In this document: positions 18,387 through 28,387 of the stretch, piece by piece | Numbering within the stretch: the first letter of the stretch is position 1 | Layout of the letters: each line of letters begins with the position of its first letter | Source of the DNA: Arachidicoccus sp. | GTDB lineage: Bacteria; Bacteroidota; Bacteroidia; Chitinophagales; Chitinophagaceae | Assembly (NCBI GenBank): GCA_028283605.1 | Contig: JAPWKH010000032.1 | Span: forward strand, 1-64,000 | Length of the DNA: 64,000 nucleotides | Direction: 5' to 3' | Translations under genes and position numbers: made by a program | The notes under the pieces: generated by a model | What the model was told of the DNA's origin: nothing | Database searches by the model: none | What the model saw: the letters and a program-made list of their open reading frames with translations, nothing else

Positions 18387-18815
18387 AATGAACATTTTTT
18401 GATTTTGATAATATGTAGAAAAGCATCGATACATGTCCTTCGGGTATTAATCGAAATAAGTTTGGGCAAAAGGAAGTATTTTTTGTACTTGGAATAATAT
18501 TATTTAATGCTAACCGAGTGAAGATTTGTATCAATTTTCCGGAGATTGGCATCAATTTATAAGAATTTGGCATCGAAAAGAGAAAAATCGGTATCAATTT
18601 CCGGCGGCTTTGTATCGGTGGGTCATTTTTCTGCATCGTTTTTGGGTTTTATAATAACGGGAAACGCTTTATTGACATCAAAAAATTGTTTTTTGATATG
18701 GATAAGTTTGTTTGAGGTGTCACGAAAGTTGTCAATAACATCGAAAATCTGGTTTGAACTCCGCTAAGAAAGAAATGTGCATTATATCCTGCGGCTGTTA
18801 ATACTTATCTGTGGC

Positions 18816-18926
18816 TTACACCCCGTCTATTCTTTTTTGGAAATACCACCAAACAAATACTAACAGCAATACACAGACAACAATAATTAATATATATAGG
18901 GAGTTTTGGTGTTTGCTTTTTGGCAT
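18816..18926 (-). CDS. Possible 36-aa single-pass membrane small protein
   Basis: MPKSKHQNSLYILIIVVCVLLLVFVWWYFQKRIDGV*: one clear TM helix with basic flanks; below ORF-track length cutoff. Confidence 0.35.
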   Translation of the reverse strand: MPKSKHQNSLYILIIVVCVLLLVFVWWYFQKRIDGV

Positions 18927-19041
18927 ACATAAAATTAGCATTGCAAAGAGGTGAATTGCGAATAAACGGCGTTACAAAAGCATTTCAGAGGCGTTACAAA
19001 AGCGTTACATTACTCCCGAAGGAGTATTTTGAGGGAATTTA

Positions 19042-20829
19042 TCAGATATTTTGGGCAATGGAACGGATGTCGTCCGTTTCGGGGAGATTGAGTTTTTTGC
19101 GTAAGCGGAATATTGTAACGCGGATACTTTGCGGCGACACACCTGTAGCAGCAGCCATTTCTTTGTTGGTTAATCCTATTTTGGCAAGCGTCATAAATCT
19201 TTGTTCCGCCTGAGTGAGATTTGGCATTTGTTTGGCGAGCCGTTCTAAATATCCCGGAAAGGCTTTTTCAAAAGTGAGTTTAAAAGTATGCCAATCGTCT
19301 TCGGTCAGTATGGTAAAATCTTTCAATTCGTTTGCCGTTTCTTCTATTTCAGTTCCGAATTTTGTTTGAAGTGTTTCTATCAGTTTATTCTTTTCGGAAA
19401 TATTGCGGGTAAATAGGTCTATCTGTTTTTGGGCATCATGGATTTTCTGTTTAGATATTTCTATTTCGGCTTCGGCAATGGCTTTTTCTTTTTCCAGTTG
19501 TTTTTGCCGGATGTTCTGCCTAAGCCTGTATCTGTTGTAAAGCAACAGCGCTATAACAGTAAGAAGAATTATTGATATTAATAAATAATTGCGCAACCTG
19601 ACCGAATTGGTAATAGTAGTTTTTGCGTTTTCAAGATTCGCCTGCATGTTTTCAAATTGTATGCGGGCATTAATAGTTGTAATAAGACTCTTGTTTCGAT
19701 GTGTTTGAAGCGTATCATTATAAACATGATATTTTTCATTGTAGAAAAATGCGCTGTCGTAGTTACCAAGCGCTTTATAATTATCCGTAATAGTCTTTAA
19801 CGCAATAATAGTATTGTTCAGGTCATTATTGCCGGAAGCCCAAGCGTAAGCCAATTTACTTTTATATAAAGAACTGTCGTATTGTTTTCTGATAAAATTA
19901 ATTTCGGCTAAAGTATTCTGCGCAATAGAAGCGTCTCCCAATTGATTCAATGCAACGCTTGATATAACATTTTGAAGTAATAAAGGATAAGCTTCTTCAT
20001 ATCTTTTTTCTAAAAATAAGCCTTGTCCAACACCACCTGTAGCAATTCCCGTCCATATTTTTACGTAATTAGTGTCGCCCTTGGAAAAATGTCCATGCGC
20101 CGCCGACATGGAATTGTGATAAGAGATTAATTGCTGTATTTTTTTGTAAAAAAATATGGTACTGTCCGGTTTGTTCAGCGCTTTATATGAAGCGCCGAGC
20201 ATGTCCATTTGTAAAATAGAATCTTTAAAAGATGTTTCGGACATATTCATCAGTTGCAGGGAATGCAATCCGTAATTGATACTTTGGCTGTAATCAGTTA
20301 CAAAATATAATGAGATACTTACGTTTAAATAACGCAGATAGATAAGCGGAAAATGTTCATCACCAATTTGATGTTGAATATCGATCGCTTTCATAATATA
20401 CAGCAGGAAATGTTCTACCGAACTATCATTTGCCAAGCCCGCATATAATGTGTAAACTTCCGATAAAAGTTGCTTATCATTCAACAATGCAGTAATTGCT
20501 ATATCTTTTTTTAATTTTGATTGATCATTCGGCGTAGCAGGAATGTTTAATTCTCTTTTCCCAAGTATCGTATATATATCGGTTCTTATCTGCAATCTTT
20601 TATTCGGATTATCCTGCAAATAATCTTCCAGTTCCTTGAGCCGTTGAGTGTAAGCCGGTAAATTTTTATTTACTCGCAGGTCATAATAAGTCGCTTCTGC
20701 TTTTGTTGTTTGTGAAGTGTCGCTTGCTTTCCATGCTTTGATGAGCTCTTTTGTGGTTAAGTGTTGGGCATATAAAGGTAAATGCAAAATACATTGGCAC
20801 AAAAAGATTAAACAGAGCAGTCGTAGCAT
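19042..20829 (-). CDS. TPR-type sensor/regulator with TM segment and C-terminal LuxR-like HTH
   Basis: 595 aa; signal peptide, helical repeats, TM YLLISIILLTVIALLLYNRY, C-terminal LTNKEMAAATGVSPQSIRVTIFRLRKKLNLPE. Confidence 0.7.
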   Translation of the reverse strand: MLRLLCLIFLCQCILHLPLYAQHLTTKELIKAWKASDTSQTTKAEATYYDLRVNKNLPAYTQRLKELEDYLQDNPNKRLQIRTDIYTILGKRELNIPATPNDQSKLKKDIAITALLNDKQLLSEVYTLYAGLANDSSVEHFLLYIMKAIDIQHQIGDEHFPLIYLRYLNVSISLYFVTDYSQSINYGLHSLQLMNMSETSFKDSILQMDMLGASYKALNKPDSTIFFYKKIQQLISYHNSMSAAHGHFSKGDTNYVKIWTGIATGGVGQGLFLEKRYEEAYPLLLQNVISSVALNQLGDASIAQNTLAEINFIRKQYDSSLYKSKLAYAWASGNNDLNNTIIALKTITDNYKALGNYDSAFFYNEKYHVYNDTLQTHRNKSLITTINARIQFENMQANLENAKTTITNSVRLRNYLLISIILLTVIALLLYNRYRLRQNIRQKQLEKEKAIAEAEIEISKQKIHDAQKQIDLFTRNISEKNKLIETLQTKFGTEIEETANELKDFTILTEDDWHTFKLTFEKAFPGYLERLAKQMPNLTQAEQRFMTLAKIGLTNKEMAAATGVSPQSIRVTIFRLRKKLNLPETDDIRSIAQNI

Positions 20830-20933
20830 CAGCGTGCAATTAGTAAGAGAAATTTCGCACGAAAGGTACTAACTTTTTAAATGGTAAAATTTAATACACT
20901 TGCGCCAATAACACTTAGCTGTTACATTCCTCT

Positions 20934-21032
20934 TTAATGCGCAAAATCATCTGCTTCCAACATATGCGAAAGCGTAGAAGTCTCACTGTAATTGAGTTTA
21001 CAGCCAAGTGTATGAAACGCAACAGAACGCAT
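20934..21032 (-). pseudogene. 5' fragment of a MiaB/MtaB-type methylthiotransferase gene
   Basis: MRSVAFHTLGCKLNYSETSTLSHMLEADDFAH*: matches the conserved N-terminus (TLGCKLN-SET) then stops. Confidence 0.65.
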
Positions 21033-21084
21033 TTATTTATCTATTCAATTTTTTGAAGCGGCAAAGACACTTTTTTCAAGATTA

Positions 21085-21942
21085 TTAATCATGTTCAACA
21101 GAAAATATCAATTTTTGGGTCATCCTATACGAAATTTTTTTTCCATTCATTGAAGCCGGATTCCAAAATCCGCTATGCATAATGATACGAATAGCCTCTT
21201 TTGATGTACCATAGTCTGAGCTTGGAGCACTTGTTATCCGGGGTTCGCAGACTTTTCCTAGTGTATCAACTAAGAAAGATATTGTAATTTTATATTCTCC
21301 ATATGGCGCTTCATTGTCTGACAATACAGGTCTGACATTTTTTTGTAAATAATGCATCCATTCATTAACTCCCCCAGGAAATATTGCGGCTACAGTTGAA
21401 GTTGCGGGGACATAGTCTGCATACATATGAATACTATTATTCGTATAATATGAAGCAAGCTTTACATCGGGCAATTTCCTGTCTGAATCAGACGTTTCGG
21501 AAATAGTAACTTTATTATTTGCAAAAAGTGAATCATCTTTTGTTATTATTTCGACAACAGCTTGCTTTATTCTCGCACCAAACCTAAATGTATTATTACC
21601 TTTTAGTACAGATACGGATAAAATTTGATTCGGTGGTATCGCATAAAAATCCTTCTTATTTTTCATTACAAAGCCATTTACAGCAAGCAAAGGTTTTTGT
21701 TGAAAAGTGAATGTATCGTCTCCAACAGTGACAATATTGTCAGAGGATTTATTTTCTTTGGTGGAGTCTTTCCAATTGTCGGAACAATTATTTAGTGCAA
21801 ATAAAGATTTCGAATGCATTATTAAGATAAGAAAGAGAATTAAATAAAAGGCAATAGTTTTTATTTTCATATTCGAAAATTTTGAAAATAAATTTCTTTC
21901 TTTTATCTCAATTCTCAAAAAAATTTCGAATCTAATGTGCAA
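21085..21942 (-). CDS. TonB C-terminal-like / energy transducer-like protein
   Basis: 285 aa; YGEYKITISFLVDTLGKVCEPRITSAPSSDYGTSKEAIRIIMHSGFWNPASMNGKKISYRM resembles TonB_C. Confidence 0.6.
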   Translation of the reverse strand: MHIRFEIFLRIEIKERNLFSKFSNMKIKTIAFYLILFLILIMHSKSLFALNNCSDNWKDSTKENKSSDNIVTVGDDTFTFQQKPLLAVNGFVMKNKKDFYAIPPNQILSVSVLKGNNTFRFGARIKQAVVEIITKDDSLFANNKVTISETSDSDRKLPDVKLASYYTNNSIHMYADYVPATSTVAAIFPGGVNEWMHYLQKNVRPVLSDNEAPYGEYKITISFLVDTLGKVCEPRITSAPSSDYGTSKEAIRIIMHSGFWNPASMNGKKISYRMTQKLIFSVEHD

Positions 21943-22715
21943 AATCTACTTCATATACACCTTTTATTCTTTCCATCGGCGGATTGTAATATCCGAATTT
22001 TATTTGCGGAAATTCTTCATGAATCAAATCCATGAATTGCTTTATTCCCATTAATTCCTGAGTTTCCGTGACGTCGATGTGTCCAAGATACCAATCGGGA
22101 TCGATGTTGAAATTGCGCCATTGGATCATGCTTAAATCAGATTCGATAATCAGCTTTCGCAAGTCTTCATATTCTGCTTCAGTATCGGTCATGCCGGGAA
22201 AAACGAAATAATTGATACTCGCCCAGCCGCCAAAACCACGAACGACTTTGAAACTTTCAATAATGTCTTCAAATTCATAATTATTCGGACGATAATATTT
22301 TGTATAAATATGTTTCTGCGCAGAATTCAAACTTACGCGAATGCTATTCAAACCTACTTCGCACAAGGCTTTCACAGCATCTGGTTTTGACCCGTTTGTA
22401 TTAATATTAATGCTTCCTTTGTGTGTATTTACGAATATCTATAATGGATTTTCTAATGGTTTCCCACATTAATAATGGCTCACCTTCACAACCTTGTCCA
22501 AAACTAATAATTGGAAAAGGTGCATTCAACAAATGCGGAACGGTAAATTCTACAATCTCTTCCGGCAATGGCTTAAAGGTTAATCTATCTTGTGTGGAAA
22601 TAATTGTTTCACTGCCTTTCTTAAGCATAGCAGGAATTACGCCTTCATTATCCCACGTACGGTACACAATTTTTGTGCAGCGTAGTAGTTGCCTGCCTCT
22701 TCCAAATGATATTTC
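21932..22715 (-). pseudogene. C-terminal part of a radical SAM protein, frameshifted and N-terminally truncated
   Basis: ...LLNAPFPIISFGQGCEGEPLLMWETIRKSIIDIRK (frameshift ~22418) NTHKGSININTNGSKPDAVKALCEVGLNSIRVSLNSAQKHIYTKYYRPNNYEFEDII... Confidence 0.75.
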
Positions 22716-22991
22716 ATCAAAATTGACATTATGCGCTACGAAGACTCTTCCGTTCAACATTTCAAAGACTTCTTTGGCAATATCTTCAAATGCAGGGCTG
22801 TCGCAGACCATATCATAATCTATGCCTGTAAGTGCGGTAATATACAAAGGGATTTTATGCCTTGGTTGAACAAGCGTTTCATAACTATCAATGACCTGTT
22901 CGCCGTTAAATATCCTAATGGCAATTTCAGTTATGCCGCTGCCAGCCGCATACCCGCCGGTGGTTTCTATGTCGACTATGGCATATTCCAT
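22716..22991 (-). pseudogene. N-terminal 92 codons of a DnaQ-type 3'-5' exonuclease, fused in frame to the radical SAM fragment
   Basis: MEYAIVDIETTGGYAAGSGITEIAIRIFNGEQVIDSYETLVQPRHKIPLYITALTGIDYDMVCDSPAFEDIAKEVFEMLNGRVFVAHNVNFD | EISFGRGRQ... Confidence 0.8.
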
Positions 22992-23185
22992 CTCAACATA
23001 CTTTTTACTTTTTTAAATTATTTATAAAATAATCATTCTACAATTGTCATCATATACAAATGGATTAATAAGCACACAATTATACTAAGTAAATTAGCAT
23101 ATAAACTAATTTTCTTAGTCGTAATATACAAGTAGATGATAATGAGATAGTACAGGGTTAATTTTGCGGAACAAATAAATATTTT

Positions 23186-23943
23186 ATGAAAGCTGTTGTT
23201 ATAACACAAGCCGGAGACCCGGAAGTACTGCAGATAAAAGATTATCCGACTCCTGCGCCAGTCGGCGATGAGGTTCTACTCTCCGTAAAAGCGGCAGGGA
23301 TTAATCGTGCAGATGTTTTCAGCGTAAAGGCAATTACCCTGCGCCTGACGGCGTTCCGAAAGATATACCCGGTATGGAAGTAAGTGGTATTATAGTAGCA
23401 TGCGGCACGGAAGTCCTACAATTTAAAAATGGCGATGCGGTATGTGCTTTAATTGCCGGCGGCGGCTATGCGGAATTTGTTGTAGTAAGGGAAGGCCAAT
23501 GTTTACCAATACCGAAAGGAATTAATTTTACTGAGGCTGCAAGTTTGCCTGAGACTGTATTTACAATCTGGTCAAATGTCTTTGAACGAGGAGCTCTACA
23601 GCCGGGAGAAACCTTGTTGGTGCACGGCGGCGGCAGCGGGATTGGTATAACAGCCATCCAAATCGCTAAGGCATTGGGAAGCAATGTTATCGTTACAGTA
23701 GGAACAGAAGATAAAGGCCAACAATGCCTTGCTTTAGGAGCAGATAGTTTCATCAATTATAAAACACAGGATTTTGAAAAAGTCCTTTCTTCAAAAAGGA
23801 TAGATGTGATTCTTGATATCGTCGGCGGTAACTATTTTAGCAAAAATTGGAATGTCCTGCATACTGATGGAAGGCTTGTTTATACTAATGCAATAGCTCA
23901 ATCATACTGTTCGTTTTACCTGTCTGCTTATCCATATGGGTAA
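23186..23943 (+). pseudogene. Zinc-type alcohol dehydrogenase/quinone oxidoreductase, frameshifted and 3'-truncated
   Basis: MKAVVITQAGDPEVLQIKDYPTPAPVGDEVLLSVKAAGINRADVF (1-nt loss in T run ~23316) QRKGNYPAPDGVPKDIPGMEVSG...GETLLVHGGGSGIGITAIQIAKALGSNVIVTVG...; homology ends near RLVYTNA. Confidence 0.8.
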
Positions 23944-24287
23944 ATTGTTTGCCATCTAAATTTATATCTTACTCAGCATCGAAACATGGTATTTTGCCAG
24001 AATAAAATTTCTGAGTATATTAACCTTGAAAACTATTAAGCGATATAATGCCGCTTGAAATGTCAGTATCAAAAGTAGTATTTGTGATAACAAAGCTTAA
24101 GTTTAAAATTATACTGATATAGTATTAGATTTTCATCAATTTAACCCATGTGTTTTTAGCTTTGTTTCCTTCAGTATAATATGCGCTGATGATTTTCATC
24201 TCGAATTACGATGAATTGCATGTTTTCCAATTATAATCATTTTATGATATATTTCAGAGAAATAACCTTATTTATAATAATATTTCT

Positions 24288-25409
24288 TTATTTAAGGATC
24301 TCTTTCAATTTATTTTCCAATGCTTCCCCTCTTAAGTTTTTAGCTATAATTATCCCTGATGGGTCAATCAAAAAATTGGTGGGAATTGCGGTTACTTGGT
24401 ATAATCGTGCCGCCGCGTTATTGGCCCCTTGTAGATCGGACAATTGTTCCCAAGAAAGATTATCCTTTTCAATAGCTTTCAGCCAATTTTCTTTTCCATT
24501 TTCTCCTCCATCTAATGAAACTCCTATAACATTGAAATTTTTATTTTTATATTGATTATAGGCGTTTAAAACATTTGGATTTTCCTCGCGACATGGTCGA
24601 CACCAAGACGCCCAAAAATCAAGTAATATATATTTACCTCTGTAAGAAGATAAAGTAAAATCTTTATCGTCCTTATCCTTCATAGTGAATTCCGGAGCAA
24701 TTGCCCCAATACTAATATCTTTCGCCTTTTGAATTGCTTGATAATATTGTTGAGCCATTGGCAAAACTCTTAAATCAGGACTAAGTATATTAATCAGCAT
24801 TTTAGCCTTTTCGGCATCCTCAATAGGATCAAATGATTGCCGAATCAAATTTAAACTGACAAGGGAATTTCGGTGATTTTTTATGTAATTAATTTGTATT
24901 TTAGATTTTCTACTTAACAGTTCCTCATACTGTTTTTTTAGCTTTGCTTGCAAATCAGTATTGTCTTCTGCAGCAATATATTTTTCATTGATATTACCTT
25001 CTTCTTTCTTAAATGGTTCCAATATATTTATCAACACTTGCTGATCTTCGTTAAGTTTGGTTCCTCCAACTACTGCATGGGTTAGAGTATCGGAAGATTT
25101 AATTTCAATAGTTCCATTTTCCAAATATACGCCCACCTGATCGGGAGCAAAAATATCTCTTGTTGTTGCGCCTCTTTGATAAAGTAAAACAAATGCTTTC
25201 ATTGGTACTGATACATCTCCTTCTAATATAAATTGATTATCACGAACTGTTACGGAATCAAATTGTAAGCCATGCCCATCTTGATAGTAGACATATGCAT
25301 GTGCAGGATATTGAACCTTATTTAATTTTCCTATGATTTTGAAATGTTGTTGTGCATATACACTCAAACCAAAAGGCAGTAGAGCCAGTAATAAAAATCG
25401 CTTTTTCAT
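24288..25409 (-). CDS. DUF4369-type / TlpA-family thioredoxin-fold protein
   Basis: 373 aa; ILLDFWASWCRPCREENPNVLNAYNQY. Confidence 0.85.
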   Translation of the reverse strand: MKKRFLLLALLPFGLSVYAQQHFKIIGKLNKVQYPAHAYVYYQDGHGLQFDSVTVRDNQFILEGDVSVPMKAFVLLYQRGATTRDIFAPDQVGVYLENGTIEIKSSDTLTHAVVGGTKLNEDQQVLINILEPFKKEEGNINEKYIAAEDNTDLQAKLKKQYEELLSRKSKIQINYIKNHRNSLVSLNLIRQSFDPIEDAEKAKMLINILSPDLRVLPMAQQYYQAIQKAKDISIGAIAPEFTMKDKDDKDFTLSSYRGKYILLDFWASWCRPCREENPNVLNAYNQYKNKNFNVIGVSLDGGENGKENWLKAIEKDNLSWEQLSDLQGANNAAARLYQVTAIPTNFLIDPSGIIIAKNLRGEALENKLKEILK

Positions 25410-25703
25410 TTTATTGTTTTGTTATAATTTAAATATTTCGTTGAATAATCAATGTGCCTAATCTTTTTATTAAACATATAATTTAATATGTTATTCTGTA
25501 TGTCGATTAATGTTTTTTTAAGACTAATAGACGACCCTATATTATTGCTAATGTGAAATGTTTTGTTTTAATTATTCCATTAAAATTCAGAATGGATGCT
25601 TTCCTTATATAATCAACAATAATTCAATGCTGTGTAATTAAAAGACATCATGCAATCATAAAAATTGCCATAGATAACCCTTTTTTTAATCCTTATTTTT
25701 TTA

Positions 25704-26654
25704 TTAATTAGATGAAACAATTGATTGAATTAAATGTTTAATTGAAGAAACGGGGATCGCATTTTTGATAACCATTTGAGTCATCGGACGACCATTACTC
25801 TGTTGCTCTACAATATTTGTGCTGGAAACAATGCCTATAACATATCCGTTATTATCCAAAATAGGACTACCACTTGCTCCAACTGAAAAATCGGCAGTAA
25901 TGGACATTAAATTTCTAGCAGCCCTCCCCGTACGTCCAGGCAAAACCATGGTTTCATTGTATTTCCCAGAGACTATACCCTGTGTAAGACTATACAACTG
26001 ACCGAATGAGTTGCCCAAAACATAAGCCTTTTCACCAACTTCCGCATCCATGTTTCTCAGCTTTACATAAGGGAGCCTTTCCCCTTTTACATCAATCTTT
26101 ATCAATGCAAGGTCATCTTGAGGAGACAAGGCAAGTACTTTTTCCATTACATATGTTCGCCCATTTCCCAACCTTATTAAAAAAATTCCTTGGTCGTTTA
26201 GGGTTTTGGAATGAGCATAAGCATACACAACATGGTAATTGGTGAGGCATACTCCGTCCGGAGTTATAACAAATGCCGAAGCAGGGTTTACGGAAATCTC
26301 TTTTGAAAGATTGGGCTTACTACACATTGCCACCAACCCTACGGCAGGTTTGCTATTTGCATATATCAGGGTAGGGAACAGTGACTTCATTCTTCTTTTA
26401 GCAACTTTAATCTTTAAACTGGGACTAATCACATTTTTACTGTCCCTTAAATAGGCTGCGGCGTCACTTGGTGTAAAGACTTTCATGGAAGTAACCAATA
26501 TTGAATCTGCCATGTTGCGAATTGGTCTCATTATATCTATTTCAGTATCTAGATATTGTGCCTCCACATGCAAATAGGCAATCAATGGAATACACGGCAG
26601 TATTAAATATAAATATCTTTTTTTAAAAAATTGCACACAATGTTTATTAATCAC
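25704..26654 (-). CDS. Trypsin-like (S1C/HtrA-type) serine protease
   Basis: 316 aa; TNYHVVYAYAHS, DDLALIKIDV, SADFSVGASGSPILDNNGYVIGIVSS contains His/Asp/Ser motifs. Confidence 0.82.
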   Translation of the reverse strand: MINKHCVQFFKKRYLYLILPCIPLIAYLHVEAQYLDTEIDIMRPIRNMADSILVTSMKVFTPSDAAAYLRDSKNVISPSLKIKVAKRRMKSLFPTLIYANSKPAVGLVAMCSKPNLSKEISVNPASAFVITPDGVCLTNYHVVYAYAHSKTLNDQGIFLIRLGNGRTYVMEKVLALSPQDDLALIKIDVKGERLPYVKLRNMDAEVGEKAYVLGNSFGQLYSLTQGIVSGKYNETMVLPGRTGRAARNLMSITADFSVGASGSPILDNNGYVIGIVSSTNIVEQQSNGRPMTQMVIKNAIPVSSIKHLIQSIVSSN

Positions 26655-26685
26655 CGCTGGTTATAATGGTTATAATTTAGTATAA

Positions 26686-27213
26686 TTAAATTCCTTCGAG
26701 TTGTTCAAGATTTCTTTTAAGGTCTGGACTAGAAGCCCTAGGCATGTATGCATTCATCAACACTCCTTTTCTATCAATTAATATGTACCTGGGGATATAG
26801 CCCACTTTAAGGTCGATCATGAACTGTTTATCTCCGTTTAAGAACCATTGGATTCCTTTTCTTTTGAACATGGCAACCGCACCTTTCCAACGAAAAGCTT
26901 GTTGATCACAGGAAAGCTGAACGAAAACAATATTCTTATCTCTTAACTCGTTTTTTAGGGAATCGAAATGTGGAAATTCATTGATGCACGGGTAACACCA
27001 ACTAGCCCAAATATCTAGCAAAATATATTTCCCCTTAAATTCCTGAAAGGTTACATTTTTGCCTATTGTATCCTGAAAAACATATTTAACCAAATCTAGA
27101 CCTGGATTAACGATCGTATCCTTTTCTTGTGCACAAAGAATTGTTGGGAGAATTGAAAATAGGCAAATCGAAAGACAGCATACCCTAAAAATTCTAACTA
27201 AGATTCTGTACAT
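26686..27213 (-). CDS. TlpA-family disulfide reductase
   Basis: 175 aa; ILLDIWASWCYPCINEFPHFDSLK. Confidence 0.85.
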   Translation of the reverse strand: MYRILVRIFRVCCLSICLFSILPTILCAQEKDTIVNPGLDLVKYVFQDTIGKNVTFQEFKGKYILLDIWASWCYPCINEFPHFDSLKNELRDKNIVFVQLSCDQQAFRWKGAVAMFKRKGIQWFLNGDKQFMIDLKVGYIPRYILIDRKGVLMNAYMPRASSPDLKRNLEQLEGI

Positions 27214-27353
27214 AATTTTATATATATTTTTTTGATTTTAAGATTTGTTTTTGTAAGAACTTTTAAATTTTAATAGATATATTTTTTAAACACCGAAACC
27301 CGTTGATTAATTACCCAAGCGAATAGCCCAATGACAAGATCGAAAGTGGCAAC

Positions 27354-28358
27354 TCAATATGTAAACACACTTACATATACCTTTTTCTTCGTTTCTATCA
27401 ATGGGATTGCGTAATCTTTGTCTTGACTTTCCATTAGCTCTACGATCATTAATGTGGACTTATATTTAACAAATTTTGCATCAGAATTTACTTCGATCTC
27501 AATACTATCCTTAGAATATAAAGATCCTGCAGGGATAACCACTTCTGATTTTACTACGGTAAATGCATTAGGAAACGAAAGATAATTGCCAAAGGCTTGG
27601 ATAGTAGAATCGTCGTTGTGTACAACCGCAGACACTTTAAGATCATGCCCACCTGTAAAAGGCTGGTTAAGCATCACTCCTATTTTGATACTAGTTAATT
27701 CTGGAACAGTGCCATCAGCATTAGAAGAGAAAAATTCACTCATAAGATACCCTCCTTTATAAGCAATTAAATTGCTTGGATTTACCATAGCAGAAAGTGC
27801 CCCATACTTCCTAACCTTCATCTTAAAGAAAACTATGGAAGTCTTTAAACCACTAGATTTTTTCTCTGACAAACGGATAGGAACAAGATATACAAAACTA
27901 TCAACAAGATTCGACGCGTCTTTTAGTATGGCATACAGGGAGTCTTTGGACTGTGTTGCTCCTTTACCTATTGGAAAAACTCCACCGTGTGAAGCACCAA
28001 AAGCGCTGTCGGGAATGGAGTGATTGGTCTCTTGATACAATTTATTATAGGATTCAACTAATGAAGGATCTACTTTGGCAAAAACAGTATCCCCATCCTC
28101 TGCACCTTTATCAAGTTGAATAGGGATTCCTATATAGTCTGGAGTGAGATTATATTCTATACTATCTACCGAATATTGGCTTGCATTTTCTACGTAAGAT
28201 GCAATTATACCCGACGAGCTTGATGACAGAAGATCCAAATCATTATTAGTATCTTTTTTACATGCAATCAATGCAATAGAAAAGATACTAATATAAAATA
28301 TTAAATTTTTGATAGCCTTGTAAAATCTTATATCCGATCTATTTCTAGAAAAAAGCAT
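27354..28358 (-). CDS. SusE/DUF1735-like lipoprotein
   Basis: 334 aa; lipobox IALIAC-KK; GDTVFAKVDPSLVESYNKLY; position after SusD. Confidence 0.5.
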   Translation of the reverse strand: MLFSRNRSDIRFYKAIKNLIFYISIFSIALIACKKDTNNDLDLLSSSSSGIIASYVENASQYSVDSIEYNLTPDYIGIPIQLDKGAEDGDTVFAKVDPSLVESYNKLYQETNHSIPDSAFGASHGGVFPIGKGATQSKDSLYAILKDASNLVDSFVYLVPIRLSEKKSSGLKTSIVFFKMKVRKYGALSAMVNPSNLIAYKGGYLMSEFFSSNADGTVPELTSIKIGVMLNQPFTGGHDLKVSAVVHNDDSTIQAFGNYLSFPNAFTVVKSEVVIPAGSLYSKDSIEIEVNSDAKFVKYKSTLMIVELMESQDKDYAIPLIETKKKVYVSVFTY

Positions 28359-28387
28359 AATGGTGGATTTAGTAAAGAAGAAAAATT

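Noticed and set aside
22407-22991. Interpretation of the exonuclease-radical SAM ORF as a novel bifunctional enzyme
   Set aside because: The radical SAM cluster-binding half is missing, the downstream frame is broken, and an exonuclease C-terminal fragment exists at 36 kb; a recombination scar is simpler.
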